Assembly: GCF_005222805.1 (NCBI RefSeq)
Contig: NZ_STGC01000005.1
Location: 1-64,000, forward strand
Reading direction: 5' to 3'
Source of the DNA: Devosia sp. FKR38
GTDB taxonomy: Bacteria; Pseudomonadota; Alphaproteobacteria; Rhizobiales; Devosiaceae
DNA: 64,000 bases
Part shown: positions 32,722 through 40,647 of the stretch, piece by piece
Numbering within the stretch: the stretch's first letter is position 1
How the letters are laid out: every line of letters begins with the position of its first letter
Notes under the pieces: generated by a model
What the model was told of the DNA's origin: nothing
Database searches by the model: none
Seen by the model: only the letters and a program-made list of their open reading frames with translations
Program-made: the position numbers and the translations under genes

Positions 32722-33714
32722 TCATCGCAGCGCGATCCGCGGGTCAGCCACCGATTGCAGGATCTCCACCAGCATTGTCATGAGGATGTAGAACGCGCCA
32801 AACACCATGGCGACGCCGAGAATGGCCGGCAGGTCGGAACTGGCGAAGGACTGCACGGTGTAAAGGCCCAGTCCAGGCCAGGAGAAGATCCGCTCCACGA
32901 TCAGAAGATTGCCATAGAGCAGACCGACCTGCAGGCCCAGCATGGCCAGCGGCGCCGACGCAGCGTTGCGCAGGCCATGGCGGAGGAAAATCCTGCCGCC
33001 GCTGAGGCCCTTTCCATGGGCCGTGCGGATATAGGGCTGTCGCAAGACGTCCACCAAGGCCGAATTCAGCGAGCGCCCGACCGAGATGGCAATCGGTACC
33101 GACAGGGTCAGCGCGGGCAGGGCAAGATGCCACAGCGCATTGAGGGCAATGTCGGGGCGACCCAGCAACAGACCGTCCAGGACAAACAAGCCCGTGGGCC
33201 CGGTGAACCGGCGAATATCCAGCCTGCCGCTGCCGGGGAACCAGCCGAGCTTGAACCAGAGGAAATAGGCCAACAGGAGCGCGGTGAGAAAAATCGGAAA
33301 CGATCCCGCGGCCAGCATGCCAAGCCGCACCGCTCCAGACCGCCGCATCGTGGTCTGGGCGAAGGCGAGGATGAAGGCCAGGCTGGTCCCCAGCAGCATG
33401 GCGGCGATGATCAGCTCGAGCGAGGCCGGGCCATACTTCAGCACATCGGCAGCCACGGGCTGCCGCGTGCGGATCGAGGTGCCCAAATTGCCCTCGGCAA
33501 GATGGCGCACGAACGTGCCATATTGCGCCAGCAGGGGCTGATCCAGACCAAGTTCGGTGCGGATCTGCGCGATGGTCTCCGGGGGCGCAGAGGGTCCAGC
33601 GAGGGCCCTTGCCGGGTCGGCGGGAATGATCGCCTGCAGGCAGAAGACGATAAAACTCATCACCACCAGCACCAGGACCAGTCCACCAAGGCGCTTGAAG
33701 AGATAGGCAGCCAT
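32722..33714 (-). CDS. oligopeptide-type ABC transporter permease (DppB/OppB-like)
   Basis: 330-aa permease with six predicted helices, N-terminus MAAYLFKRLGGLVLVLVVMS and PADPARAL as in the DppB family; the EAA-type loop is RTAHGKGLSGGRIFLRHGLR. The ATG at 33714 is the family-like start; it lies 1 bp after the stop of the second permease, so the order of the transcription unit is ATPase, DppC-like, DppB-like. Inner membrane. Confidence 0.87.
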   Translation of the reverse strand: MAAYLFKRLGGLVLVLVVMSFIVFCLQAIIPADPARALAGPSAPPETIAQIRTELGLDQPLLAQYGTFVRHLAEGNLGTSIRTRQPVAADVLKYGPASLELIIAAMLLGTSLAFILAFAQTTMRRSGAVRLGMLAAGSFPIFLTALLLAYFLWFKLGWFPGSGRLDIRRFTGPTGLFVLDGLLLGRPDIALNALWHLALPALTLSVPIAISVGRSLNSALVDVLRQPYIRTAHGKGLSGGRIFLRHGLRNAASAPLAMLGLQVGLLYGNLLIVERIFSWPGLGLYTVQSFASSDLPAILGVAMVFGAFYILMTMLVEILQSVADPRIALR

Positions 33715-33715
33715 G

Positions 33716-34567
33716 TCACGCACCTCGCAGGGCTGAGCGGATGCCATCGCCCGCAAGATTGGCGAGCATGGACATCAGGAAGATCACCAGCGCCGGAATG
33801 ATGGGCAGCCACCAATAGGTCGTGAGGCTGTCGACCGACCGCGACGTCATCGCGCCCAATTCGGGCGCCGGGGCCGGCAGGCCCAGGCCGAGGAAGGAAA
33901 TCACCGACAGCGTCAGGATGATGTTGGCGACATCGAGCGTGGCCGCCACGGCCAGCGCGGGAGCCGCACCAGGGAGCAGATAGCGGAGCATCAGCCGCGG
34001 CCCCTTCACCCCTGCGATGCGGGCCGCCTCGACATGGGGACGGGCACGGATACGGCGGACCTCGTCACGCGACATGCGGGCATACCAGGGCCACCAGAAA
34101 ATGGTAATGGCGATCATGGTGTTGAGGAGGCCCGGTCCGAGCGCCGCCACCACCGCAAGGGCGATGAGGGTGGAGGGCAGGACAAGGAACAGCTCGACCA
34201 CGCGTTGCAGCAGTGTATCCACCCAGCCGCCCACCATGCCGGCGAAGACCCCGACGGACGTGCCGATGAGCAGGGAAACCCCGATCACGGCCAGGCCCGG
34301 CAACCAGGTGTAGCGAACACCGAGCAGGACGCGCGAGAACAGGTCGCGACCGATCTCGTCGGTGCCGAACCAGAAGCTGCCGCCGGGGGGCAGATAGGCC
34401 GCGCCGACACGCAGCATCGGATCATAGGGCAGCAGCAGCGGGCCGATGAGGGCGATCAGCGTGATGGCCAGCACGCCGGCAAGGCCGATGCGTTCGAGCC
34501 AGCCGACGCGGCGAAGCCAGTCGAAGTTTGAGCTTGTGGATGGGGCGAGTTCGGTTGGGTGGGCCAT
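33716..34567 (-). CDS. oligopeptide-type ABC transporter permease (DppC/OppC-like)
   Basis: 283 aa. DppC family: FWFGTDEIGRDLFSRVLLGV is the signature segment after helix 1, VELFLVLPSTLIALAVVAALG follows, and the EAA loop is VEAARIAGVKGPRLMLRYLL. The ATG at 34567 is preferred; a TTG at 34582 overlapping the ATPase stop is possible. Pairs with the DppB-like permease to form the pore. Confidence 0.87.
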   Translation of the reverse strand: MAHPTELAPSTSSNFDWLRRVGWLERIGLAGVLAITLIALIGPLLLPYDPMLRVGAAYLPPGGSFWFGTDEIGRDLFSRVLLGVRYTWLPGLAVIGVSLLIGTSVGVFAGMVGGWVDTLLQRVVELFLVLPSTLIALAVVAALGPGLLNTMIAITIFWWPWYARMSRDEVRRIRARPHVEAARIAGVKGPRLMLRYLLPGAAPALAVAATLDVANIILTLSVISFLGLGLPAPAPELGAMTSRSVDSLTTYWWLPIIPALVIFLMSMLANLAGDGIRSALRGA

Positions 34568-34578
34568 GGGCGGTCTCG

Positions 34579-36354
34579 TCAACTAGCCAGGCGCGGCACG
34601 GCGCCGACCAGCGTTTTGGTGTAGGGGGCCTGGGGGGCGGATATGACCTGGTCGGGCTCGCCGATCTCGACGAGATGCCCCTTTTCCAGCACGGCAATGC
34701 GGTCGGCTATCAGCCGGGCTGCCGCCAGGTCGTGCGTGACGAACAGCATGGCCATGCCGAGGCTCCGGCGCAGGCTACCCAGCAGGTTGAGGGTCTGTGC
34801 GGCCAGTGACACATCCATGGCGCTGATCGGCTCGTCGCACAGCAGCAGCCTGGGCGGAACGATGACCGCTCGCGCCACGGTGATACGCTGACATTGGCCG
34901 CCCGAGAGTTCGCTCGGCAGGGCGTTCCTCAGTGCCGGATCGACGCCGACCAGCTCTAGCGCGGCCGCAATGCGGCTGTTCTGTTCGGCGCGGCTGAGGC
35001 CGAGCGGTCGCAGGCGGTCGCGGATTTGCTCGTCCACTGTCAGCCAGGGTGTGAGCGCGGCGACGGCATCCTGAAACACCACCTGCGGCTGGACGCCGCC
35101 AAACCAGGACACATCGCCTTCGTCGGGGGGCAGCAGGCCGGCGGCAATGCGCAGGAGCGTAGACTTGCCCGAACCGCTTTCCCCGACGAGCGCGACACAC
35201 TCGCCCTGCTGGATGCGCAGATCGATTCCGGCCAGCACCTGCGTCTGCCGCGGCCGCTGAAACAGCCCGCCCCCCGAACCAAAGCTCTTGGTGATGCGAT
35301 AGAGCTCAAGCGCATTGGCATCGCCGGCCGCTGCCTCCGGCCAAGCTGGCGCCTCTCGGGACTGGGCTAGCAGGTCCGGCACGCGGTCGGCGTGGAAGCA
35401 GGCCACCTGGCGTCCATCGGGCTGCCGGACAAGATCGGGCCGGCGTTCGGCGCAATCGGTTCCGGCAAGCGGACAGCGGGTGACATAGTTGCAGTGCGCC
35501 CCGTTCGGACGCGCGCGACGCTGCTCGCTCGACAGCGTTCCAAGCTGGCGGCTGCGGTCGGAATCGAGGTCGAACCGGGCAGACAGAAGGCCGGCCGAAT
35601 AGGGGTGGAGCGGCGCCCCAATAAGTGTCGTTGTGTTGCCGACTTCGGCGACGCGGCCGCCATAGAGCACCATCACCCGGTCGGCCAGCTCCGCAGCGAC
35701 CGCCAGGTCATGCGTGATGAACAGGATCGCCGTGTTGTGTTCGCGGGCAAGGTCCTTCAGCAGCGTCAGGATCTGGGCCTGCACGGTGACGTCGAGCGCC
35801 GTCGTCGGCTCATCGGCAATCAGCACCCGGGGCCTGGCCGCCATGCTCATGGCAATCAGCACGCGCTGGCGTTGGCCGCCGGAGAGCCGGTGCGGCATCT
35901 CGGCGGCGATGCGTTGGGGGGCTGGCAGGCCGGTGCGGGCAAGCCACTCGACCACCTCGTCGGCACTGAGCCCGCCTTCGCGCAACTGCTTGCCGATGCT
36001 CATGGTTGGATTAAGCGCCCCCATCGGATCCTGCGGTACGGCGCGCACGAGGCTGCGCCGGATGGCGCGCAGATCATGTGGCTTGGCGCCGACGATCTCG
36101 CGACCGGCAAGGCGGATGCTGCCGGAAATCTCAGGCTGCGCCTCGGCTGGCAGAAGGCCCTGCAAGGCAAGGCCGATCGTGGACTTGCCTGAGCCGCTTT
36201 CGCCAACCAGCGCGACCACTTCGCCTGCATCCAGGTCGAAGTCGATACCGTCGAGCACGGTGCTGGGTCGACCATCGCGGCTCAGCCGAACATGCAGGCC
36301 GCGGATGGAGAGGATGGAAGTATCCGGCTGATCAAACGTCGCTGGTGGAGTCAT
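34579..36354 (-). CDS. fused oligopeptide-type ABC ATPase (DppD-DppF fusion)
   Basis: 591 aa, two complete nucleotide-binding domains in one chain. Domain 1: Walker A GESGSGKST (~51-59), LSGGQRQRV, LIADEPTTALDV. The oligopeptide-transporter linker carries the Cys set CNYVTRCPLAGTDC. Domain 2: GESGSGKST again, LSGGQCQRI, LLCDEPISAMDV. Both domains look catalytic. First gene of the ATPase-permease transcription unit; its ATG directly follows the RBS hairpin at 36357-36375 and the second guanidine-I riboswitch. Confidence 0.88.
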   Translation of the reverse strand: MTPPATFDQPDTSILSIRGLHVRLSRDGRPSTVLDGIDFDLDAGEVVALVGESGSGKSTIGLALQGLLPAEAQPEISGSIRLAGREIVGAKPHDLRAIRRSLVRAVPQDPMGALNPTMSIGKQLREGGLSADEVVEWLARTGLPAPQRIAAEMPHRLSGGQRQRVLIAMSMAARPRVLIADEPTTALDVTVQAQILTLLKDLAREHNTAILFITHDLAVAAELADRVMVLYGGRVAEVGNTTTLIGAPLHPYSAGLLSARFDLDSDRSRQLGTLSSEQRRARPNGAHCNYVTRCPLAGTDCAERRPDLVRQPDGRQVACFHADRVPDLLAQSREAPAWPEAAAGDANALELYRITKSFGSGGGLFQRPRQTQVLAGIDLRIQQGECVALVGESGSGKSTLLRIAAGLLPPDEGDVSWFGGVQPQVVFQDAVAALTPWLTVDEQIRDRLRPLGLSRAEQNSRIAAALELVGVDPALRNALPSELSGGQCQRITVARAVIVPPRLLLCDEPISAMDVSLAAQTLNLLGSLRRSLGMAMLFVTHDLAAARLIADRIAVLEKGHLVEIGEPDQVISAPQAPYTKTLVGAVPRLAS

Positions 36355-36356
36355 TT

Positions 36357-36375
36357 ATCCCTCACGTTGAGGGAT
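36357..36375 (-). promoter_or_regulatory. RBS-sequestering hairpin of riboswitch 2
   Basis: ATCCCTC-AACGT-GAGGGAT in the mRNA, with GAGGGAT being the ribosome-binding site 2 bases from the ATG at 36354. A GGGAT copy beside the aptamer P1 can pair with ATCCC instead, the same logic as in riboswitch 1. Confidence 0.65.
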
Positions 36376-36407
36376 GACGAAACGCTGCGCTCGCCAATCC
36401 CTGGCTT

Positions 36408-36512
36408 ACGAGGTCTCCCGGGCTTTTATCCCGCCGTGCACCTGGCGGGATGTCTCCCCCGACCAGCGGTAGCTCTCGGACCAGACGCGTTTCCGCCGGA
36501 ACCCTAGCCGCC
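36408..36512 (-). promoter_or_regulatory. guanidine-I (ykkC) riboswitch 2, upstream of the ABC ATPase gene
   Basis: Minus strand: CTAGGGTTCCG (36507-36497), CTGGTCCGAGAG, ACGGCGGGATAAAAGCCCGG, GAGACCTCG, closed by GGCT/AGCC. The conserved parts are nearly identical to the copy at 32459-32566, while the variable P2/P3 loops differ, so the copies have diverged under structural constraint. Confidence 0.88.
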
Positions 36513-36986
36513 AACTCCCAAATGACGATGCAAACGGCGTGCCAGCACGCAACGCCTAGAGATCCGGCCGCAAACGCCCATCAGCTGGTGATCTCTGCAA
36601 ACGAATTGATCAGCTTGCGACATTGTTCGCCCAAGAAATGGGCGGCCACACGGACCCACTCGGGCGCTCGCCACTGTCATGTTCTCCGACCGCGGTCGAG
36701 CACTTGGCAATGTGCCGACCAGCCAATGGGCCGAAAGGGCAGAGGGCCTCGAGATTTGGCAGGCCTAGCCGGGAGGGATGCCGGCCAAGTCTCTCCAACG
36801 CCAGTTCTTCAGGCTTGAGTAGAGGCCGGGACGCCCAAGCTTTGCGTAGTGGAAGCCGGCGCTGGTTGCCCGTGCTTGCGATATTTCCCGGCGACACTCC
36901 CGGTCGATCCGGCGCAGGAGCCGCCAGCATCGGCGAAAACCGCGCCGCTTGTTTGACTTGCCCATCCGGAACACCGTGTCGTCAGC
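36513..36986. other. stretch without a recognisable gene
   Basis: Apart from the sigma-54 promoter at its left edge I see no gene. A 69-residue minus-strand frame (36765-36974) is Arg/Trp-rich with no family features. An inverted repeat CGCCCA-AGAAA-TGGGCG (36628-36644) about 85-100 bp upstream of the sigma-54 promoter is at a plausible distance for an enhancer-binding protein, but the sequence does not match the NtrC consensus. Confidence 0.4.
36529..36544 (-). promoter_or_regulatory. sigma-54 promoter 2 (ATPase-permease operon)
   Basis: Minus strand TGGCACGCCGTTTGCA, an exact match to TGGCACG-N4-TTGCA. The predicted start is ~12 bases downstream, at the 5' edge of the riboswitch, the same geometry as promoter 1. 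Confidence 0.82.
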
Positions 36987-37169
36987 CTAGAAGGCGACCT
37001 TGTCGGTGCCCTTGAGCTGCAACATTTCACGCGGCTCGTCGGGTGTGGCGACTTCGCAGCCGAGGTCCTCGACGATGCGCCGGATCTTGGCGGCCTGTCG
37101 GGCATTGCTGTCCGCCGGTTCGCCACGCGAGATGAACAGACTGTCCTCCAGCCCCACGCGCATATCGCC
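36987..37169 (-). pseudogene. C-terminal remnant of a DUF849 beta-keto acid cleavage enzyme
   Basis: The frame reads GDMRVGLEDSLFISRGEP ... RRIVEDLGCEVATPDEPREM ... GTDKVAF and stop, the conserved C-terminus of BKACE (3-keto-5-aminohexanoate cleavage enzyme family). Only ~60 of ~300 residues remain; the N-terminal part, including the zinc-binding TIM-barrel core, is missing and the fragment abuts the end of the LacI gene. A deletion removed the rest. Confidence 0.75.
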
Positions 37170-37204
37170 TTCCCTTGGAGAGGGGCATCGGCTGTGGCGC
37201 GGCG

Positions 37205-38212
37205 TCAAATCCGCTTGCACGATGTGCCGGGTACAAATCTCGGCGACAGCACAAAATCCTGGGGAGGTTCGTCCACGGCGTCGGCGCTGACGATCCGGTG
37301 CAGCAGGCGGCGCGCGATGATGCCGCCCAGTTTCTGGGTGTCCTGCACCACCATGGTGATGCGCGGGGTCATCACGCTGCTCCACTGGATATTGTCGATC
37401 ATGGCCAGCGAGATGTCGTCCGGGCAGGAAAAGCCCAGCTCCTGCATGGCCTGCAGCGCTGCCAGGGCTACGGCGTTGTTGGCGCCGATGATGGCGGTGG
37501 GGCGTTCGGGCTCGATCAGCAGGCGCATGGCCGCTTCATAGCCGCCCGAGCGGGTGAACTGGCCATCCACCACCTGCCTGGGGTCAACCTCGACACCAGC
37601 ACGCGCCATGGTTTCGGCAAAGCCGCGATAGCGCTCGGAGGCGGTGTGCATGTGCTTGGGGCCGGCGATAAAGGCGATGCGCCGATGACCCAGCTGCAGC
37701 AGATGCTCGGTCAGCATGGCGCCGGCCAGGAAATTGTCCGAGCCGACGAAATCGCGCTCGATGCCGGCCACCTTCTGGTCAAAGCACACCATGGGCACTT
37801 TGATGGACCGGATGAAGTCGACATAGTCCGGACCGAAGCTCGACGGGGCTAGGGCCAAGCCGGCGATCTTGAGTCCGATCAGATGCTCGACCAAGGCGCG
37901 TTCGCGCTCGGGCTGACCCGATGAGTCGGTGATCAGCACGAAATGTTCGTGTTCGAGCGCATAGTTTTCCAGCTCGCGCCGGATGTCGCCGAAGAAAGGA
38001 TTGCCGACATTGCCCACCACAAAGCCGATCATGCGGCTGCGCCCGCGCGCCAGGCTTTGCGCCAGCGGGTCCGCAACATAGCCCACCGCCGCAACCGCCT
38101 GGCGGATCCGCTCCAGCGTCTTCTGACTGACCCGGCTGGGATTGCTCAGCGCCAAAGATACTGTTGAGACAGAGACTTCGGCCAGCCTTGCAACATCTCG
38201 GATAGTGGCCAT
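37205..38212 (-). CDS. LacI-family regulator of the fucoside locus
   Basis: 335 aa. Helix-turn-helix TIRDVARLAEVSVSTVSLAL (3-22), hinge AVGYVADPLAQSLARG, effector domain with IGFVVGNVGNPFFGDIRREL and AMIDNIQWSSVMTPRIT. Divergent from the fucosidase gene across 197 bp containing a 14-bp palindromic operator. Its 3' end stops 36 bp before the DUF849 remnant. It probably represses fucosidase and importer genes until a fucoside or fucose binds. Confidence 0.87.
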   Translation of the reverse strand: MATIRDVARLAEVSVSTVSLALSNPSRVSQKTLERIRQAVAAVGYVADPLAQSLARGRSRMIGFVVGNVGNPFFGDIRRELENYALEHEHFVLITDSSGQPERERALVEHLIGLKIAGLALAPSSFGPDYVDFIRSIKVPMVCFDQKVAGIERDFVGSDNFLAGAMLTEHLLQLGHRRIAFIAGPKHMHTASERYRGFAETMARAGVEVDPRQVVDGQFTRSGGYEAAMRLLIEPERPTAIIGANNAVALAALQAMQELGFSCPDDISLAMIDNIQWSSVMTPRITMVVQDTQKLGGIIARRLLHRIVSADAVDEPPQDFVLSPRFVPGTSCKRI

Positions 38213-38386
38213 GAGGCTTTCTCGAACCGCTTCTAGACCATTGGCGATCGCCCTGGCTCAACATCATTGCTGCGCGCAATGGCGGAATACCTACCAGTCT
38301 GGAAGCTTTCCGCAACGAAAATATTGAAACTCACCTGAACTCAGAAACGGACTTGACTCCAAACCACACTCGAATGAGGATGATCG

Positions 38387-38400
38387 TCGAACCGGTTCGA
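38387..38400. promoter_or_regulatory. LacI-family operator upstream of the fucosidase gene
   Basis: TCGAACCGGTTCGA, a perfect 14-bp palindrome with the central CG typical of LacI/GalR operators, 10 bp before the fucosidase start. A TTGACT -35-like element lies at 38353, so the operator would cover the transcription start. Confidence 0.7.
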
Positions 38401-38409
38401 TAGGCCGGA

Positions 38410-39747
38410 ATGGGAGGATTGATCTTGGATAGCGCACGCAGTCTTGCGGGTGGTCAGGCCGTCACGCCGGGCAAAGCCTGGTTTGAGAATGACCGTTTCG
38501 GCATGTTCATTCATTTCGGGCTCTACTCCCTGGGCGCGCGCCACGAATGGCTGCAGCACCGCGAGGAAATCGCGCCGGACCTCTATGCCAAGTACTTCGA
38601 GAACTTCGATCCCGACCTCTACGATCCACGCGAATGGGCGCGCCGGGCGCGGGAGGCGGGCATGAAATATGTCGTTCTGACGGCCAAGCACCACGAGGGC
38701 TTCTGCCTGTGGGACAGCAAGTTCACCGACTACAAGGCCACCAATACCCCCTATGGCAAGGACCTGCTCAAGCCCTATGTCGAAGCGTTTCGCGCCGAAG
38801 GTCTCAAGGTCGGCTTCTATTACTCGCTGATTGACTGGCACCACCCGCAGTTCCCCATTGATGGCATCCATCCACTGCGCAACCACCCCGATGCGCTGGA
38901 GATGAACAAGAGCCGCGACGTGCGCCATTACGCCCAGTACATGCGCGATCAGGTCACGGAACTGCTCACCGAGTTCGGTGATATTTCGGTGATCTGGTTC
39001 GACTTCAGCTATCCCAAGCGCGAATACCGCGGCATGCCCGGCAAGGGGCGTCTCGACTGGGAAAGCGAGGAGCTGATCGGCCTGGTGCGCAAGCTGCAGC
39101 CCGACATCATCGTGGGTGACCGGCTCGACCTGCCCACCGACGGCAATTTCCCCAAGGATCTGGCAACGCCCGAGCAATATACGCCGCGCATTGCCCCCAC
39201 GGCGAATGGCAAGCCTGTGCGCTGGGAGGTCTGCCACACCTTCTCGGGCTCCTGGGGCTATCACCGCGACGAGCAGAGCTGGAAAGATGCGCCCCAGCTG
39301 ATCAACATTCTCATCGACGCTGTGTCGCTCGGCGGCAATCTGCTGATGAATGTCGGTCCAACCGCGCGCGGCGCCTTTGACAAGCGCGCCATCACCGCGC
39401 TCGAAACCTATGGCGAATGGCTGCGCCTGAACGGCCGCGCAATCTACGGGGCAGGGCCATCGAGCTTTGTCGCGCCCAGTGGCACTCGCTTCACCCAGCG
39501 CGGTAATCGCCTCTATGTACATGTCCAGAACTGGCCGTTCCGGCACATTCATATCGAGGGGCTGGGCGGCAAGGTCAAATATGCCCAGTTGCTGCATGAC
39601 GCCAGCGAGATCCACTGGCTGGACCCCGAGGCGGAGGTGGATTCCAACATCGGCGTCGCGGTGGGCCACAATATCCTCACCCTCGAGCTGCCAGTCCTCA
39701 AGCCCGATGTGGTGGTGCCGGTCGTTGAACTGATCCTGAAGGACTAA
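38410..39747 (+). CDS. alpha-L-fucosidase (GH29)
   Basis: Up to 445 aa. WFENDRFGMFIHFGLYSLGA at the N-terminus is the GH29 signature; YVVLTAKHHEGFCLWDSKFT and GFYYSLIDWHHPQFP line the active site; the nucleophile is Asp198 in VIWFDFSYP. No signal peptide, so it acts in the cytosol on imported fucosides. The ATG at 38410 has no ribosome-binding site, while GGGAGGA lies inside the frame ahead of TTG at 38425, which may be the true start. First of six co-directional genes. Confidence 0.88.
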   Translation: MGGLILDSARSLAGGQAVTPGKAWFENDRFGMFIHFGLYSLGARHEWLQHREEIAPDLYAKYFENFDPDLYDPREWARRAREAGMKYVVLTAKHHEGFCLWDSKFTDYKATNTPYGKDLLKPYVEAFRAEGLKVGFYYSLIDWHHPQFPIDGIHPLRNHPDALEMNKSRDVRHYAQYMRDQVTELLTEFGDISVIWFDFSYPKREYRGMPGKGRLDWESEELIGLVRKLQPDIIVGDRLDLPTDGNFPKDLATPEQYTPRIAPTANGKPVRWEVCHTFSGSWGYHRDEQSWKDAPQLINILIDAVSLGGNLLMNVGPTARGAFDKRAITALETYGEWLRLNGRAIYGAGPSSFVAPSGTRFTQRGNRLYVHVQNWPFRHIHIEGLGGKVKYAQLLHDASEIHWLDPEAEVDSNIGVAVGHNILTLELPVLKPDVVVPVVELILKD

Positions 39748-39751
39748 GCCA

Positions 39752-40564
39752 GTGACCAGGGCCCCGGGCGGTGCCACTTTGCTCAACGAGGTCGACCTGA
39801 TCGCCGACGTCGCGCCCATCATTGCCGATCTGGCCGATGGTGGGCGTGGCGCGGTGGCCCTGGCCGGCTCGCGCGGCAAGGGACGCTCCGATCAGCAGTC
39901 GGATTATGATTTCCGCGTCTATGCCGATGGCTATCGTGGCGAGGATACCCGGCAGACCCCGCAATGGGCGCGGTTTGAGGCGGCCATGACGCGCTGGCAG
40001 GCGGCAGGCTTCCGCATGGATGGCGTGTGGATGCGCAGCTATGCCGGCGTCCGGCGCGATCTCGATGCCTGGCTGGTCGGCACGGCGGTTCCCAAGACCT
40101 TTGACTGGACCATCTGGGGCTATCACCTGCCCACCGACCTGGCCAACCAGCAGATCGTGCTCGATCCCGATGGTCTGCTGGCGGGCTGGAAGCGCGAACT
40201 GGCTGTCTATCCCGAGCCGCTGCGGCTTGCCACGCTGCAGCACTATGGGCAGGTGCTGCGCTATTGGGCGGGCGACTACCACTATGAAAGCAAGGTAGCG
40301 CGGCGCGACCTGGTGTTCCTGGTGGGGCTGGCGGGCAAGCTGACCAATGCCATGATCCAGGTGCTGTTTGCCCACAACCGGCAATACTACCCCGGCGACG
40401 GCTGGAACCTGCCCATGGCAGCCGAGCTCGACCAACTGCCGCCCGACTTCGTCGCGCGCATGACCGCCATTCTGGAGCCGGCTCCGGGCGAAGACGCCTG
40501 GCGGCAGCAGCGCGCCCAAATCATCGCGATGATCACAGACATTGAGGCCCTGATCGCGAGCTGA
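39752..40564 (+). CDS. nucleotidyltransferase-fold protein (DUF4037-like)
   Basis: 270 aa, GTG start 4 bp after the fucosidase stop. The nucleotidyltransferase motif GSRGKGRSDQQSDYDF (GS...DxD) is near residue 37; the remainder is helical and matches the DUF4037 pattern. Nucleotide addition to a sugar, protein or antibiotic-like molecule is possible. Placement between a fucosidase and a sugar importer suggests a carbohydrate-related role, but no substrate can be assigned. Confidence 0.75.
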   Translation: MTRAPGGATLLNEVDLIADVAPIIADLADGGRGAVALAGSRGKGRSDQQSDYDFRVYADGYRGEDTRQTPQWARFEAAMTRWQAAGFRMDGVWMRSYAGVRRDLDAWLVGTAVPKTFDWTIWGYHLPTDLANQQIVLDPDGLLAGWKRELAVYPEPLRLATLQHYGQVLRYWAGDYHYESKVARRDLVFLVGLAGKLTNAMIQVLFAHNRQYYPGDGWNLPMAAELDQLPPDFVARMTAILEPAPGEDAWRQQRAQIIAMITDIEALIAS

Positions 40565-40647
40565 CCCGGCCTCGGACCATACCGGAGCCCAAGAACTCCG
40601 GCCCGCAAACGGCACGACACACGACAATCGAATGAGGAGAGACTGAC

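Noticed and set aside
36765..36974. Minus-strand frame rich in Arg and Trp
   Set aside because: Considered as a transposase or regulator fragment, but no motif supports either.
38341..39879. 512-residue minus-strand open frame opposite the fucosidase
   Set aside because: Antisense of a GH29 gene with all expected motifs; the opposite product has no family features.
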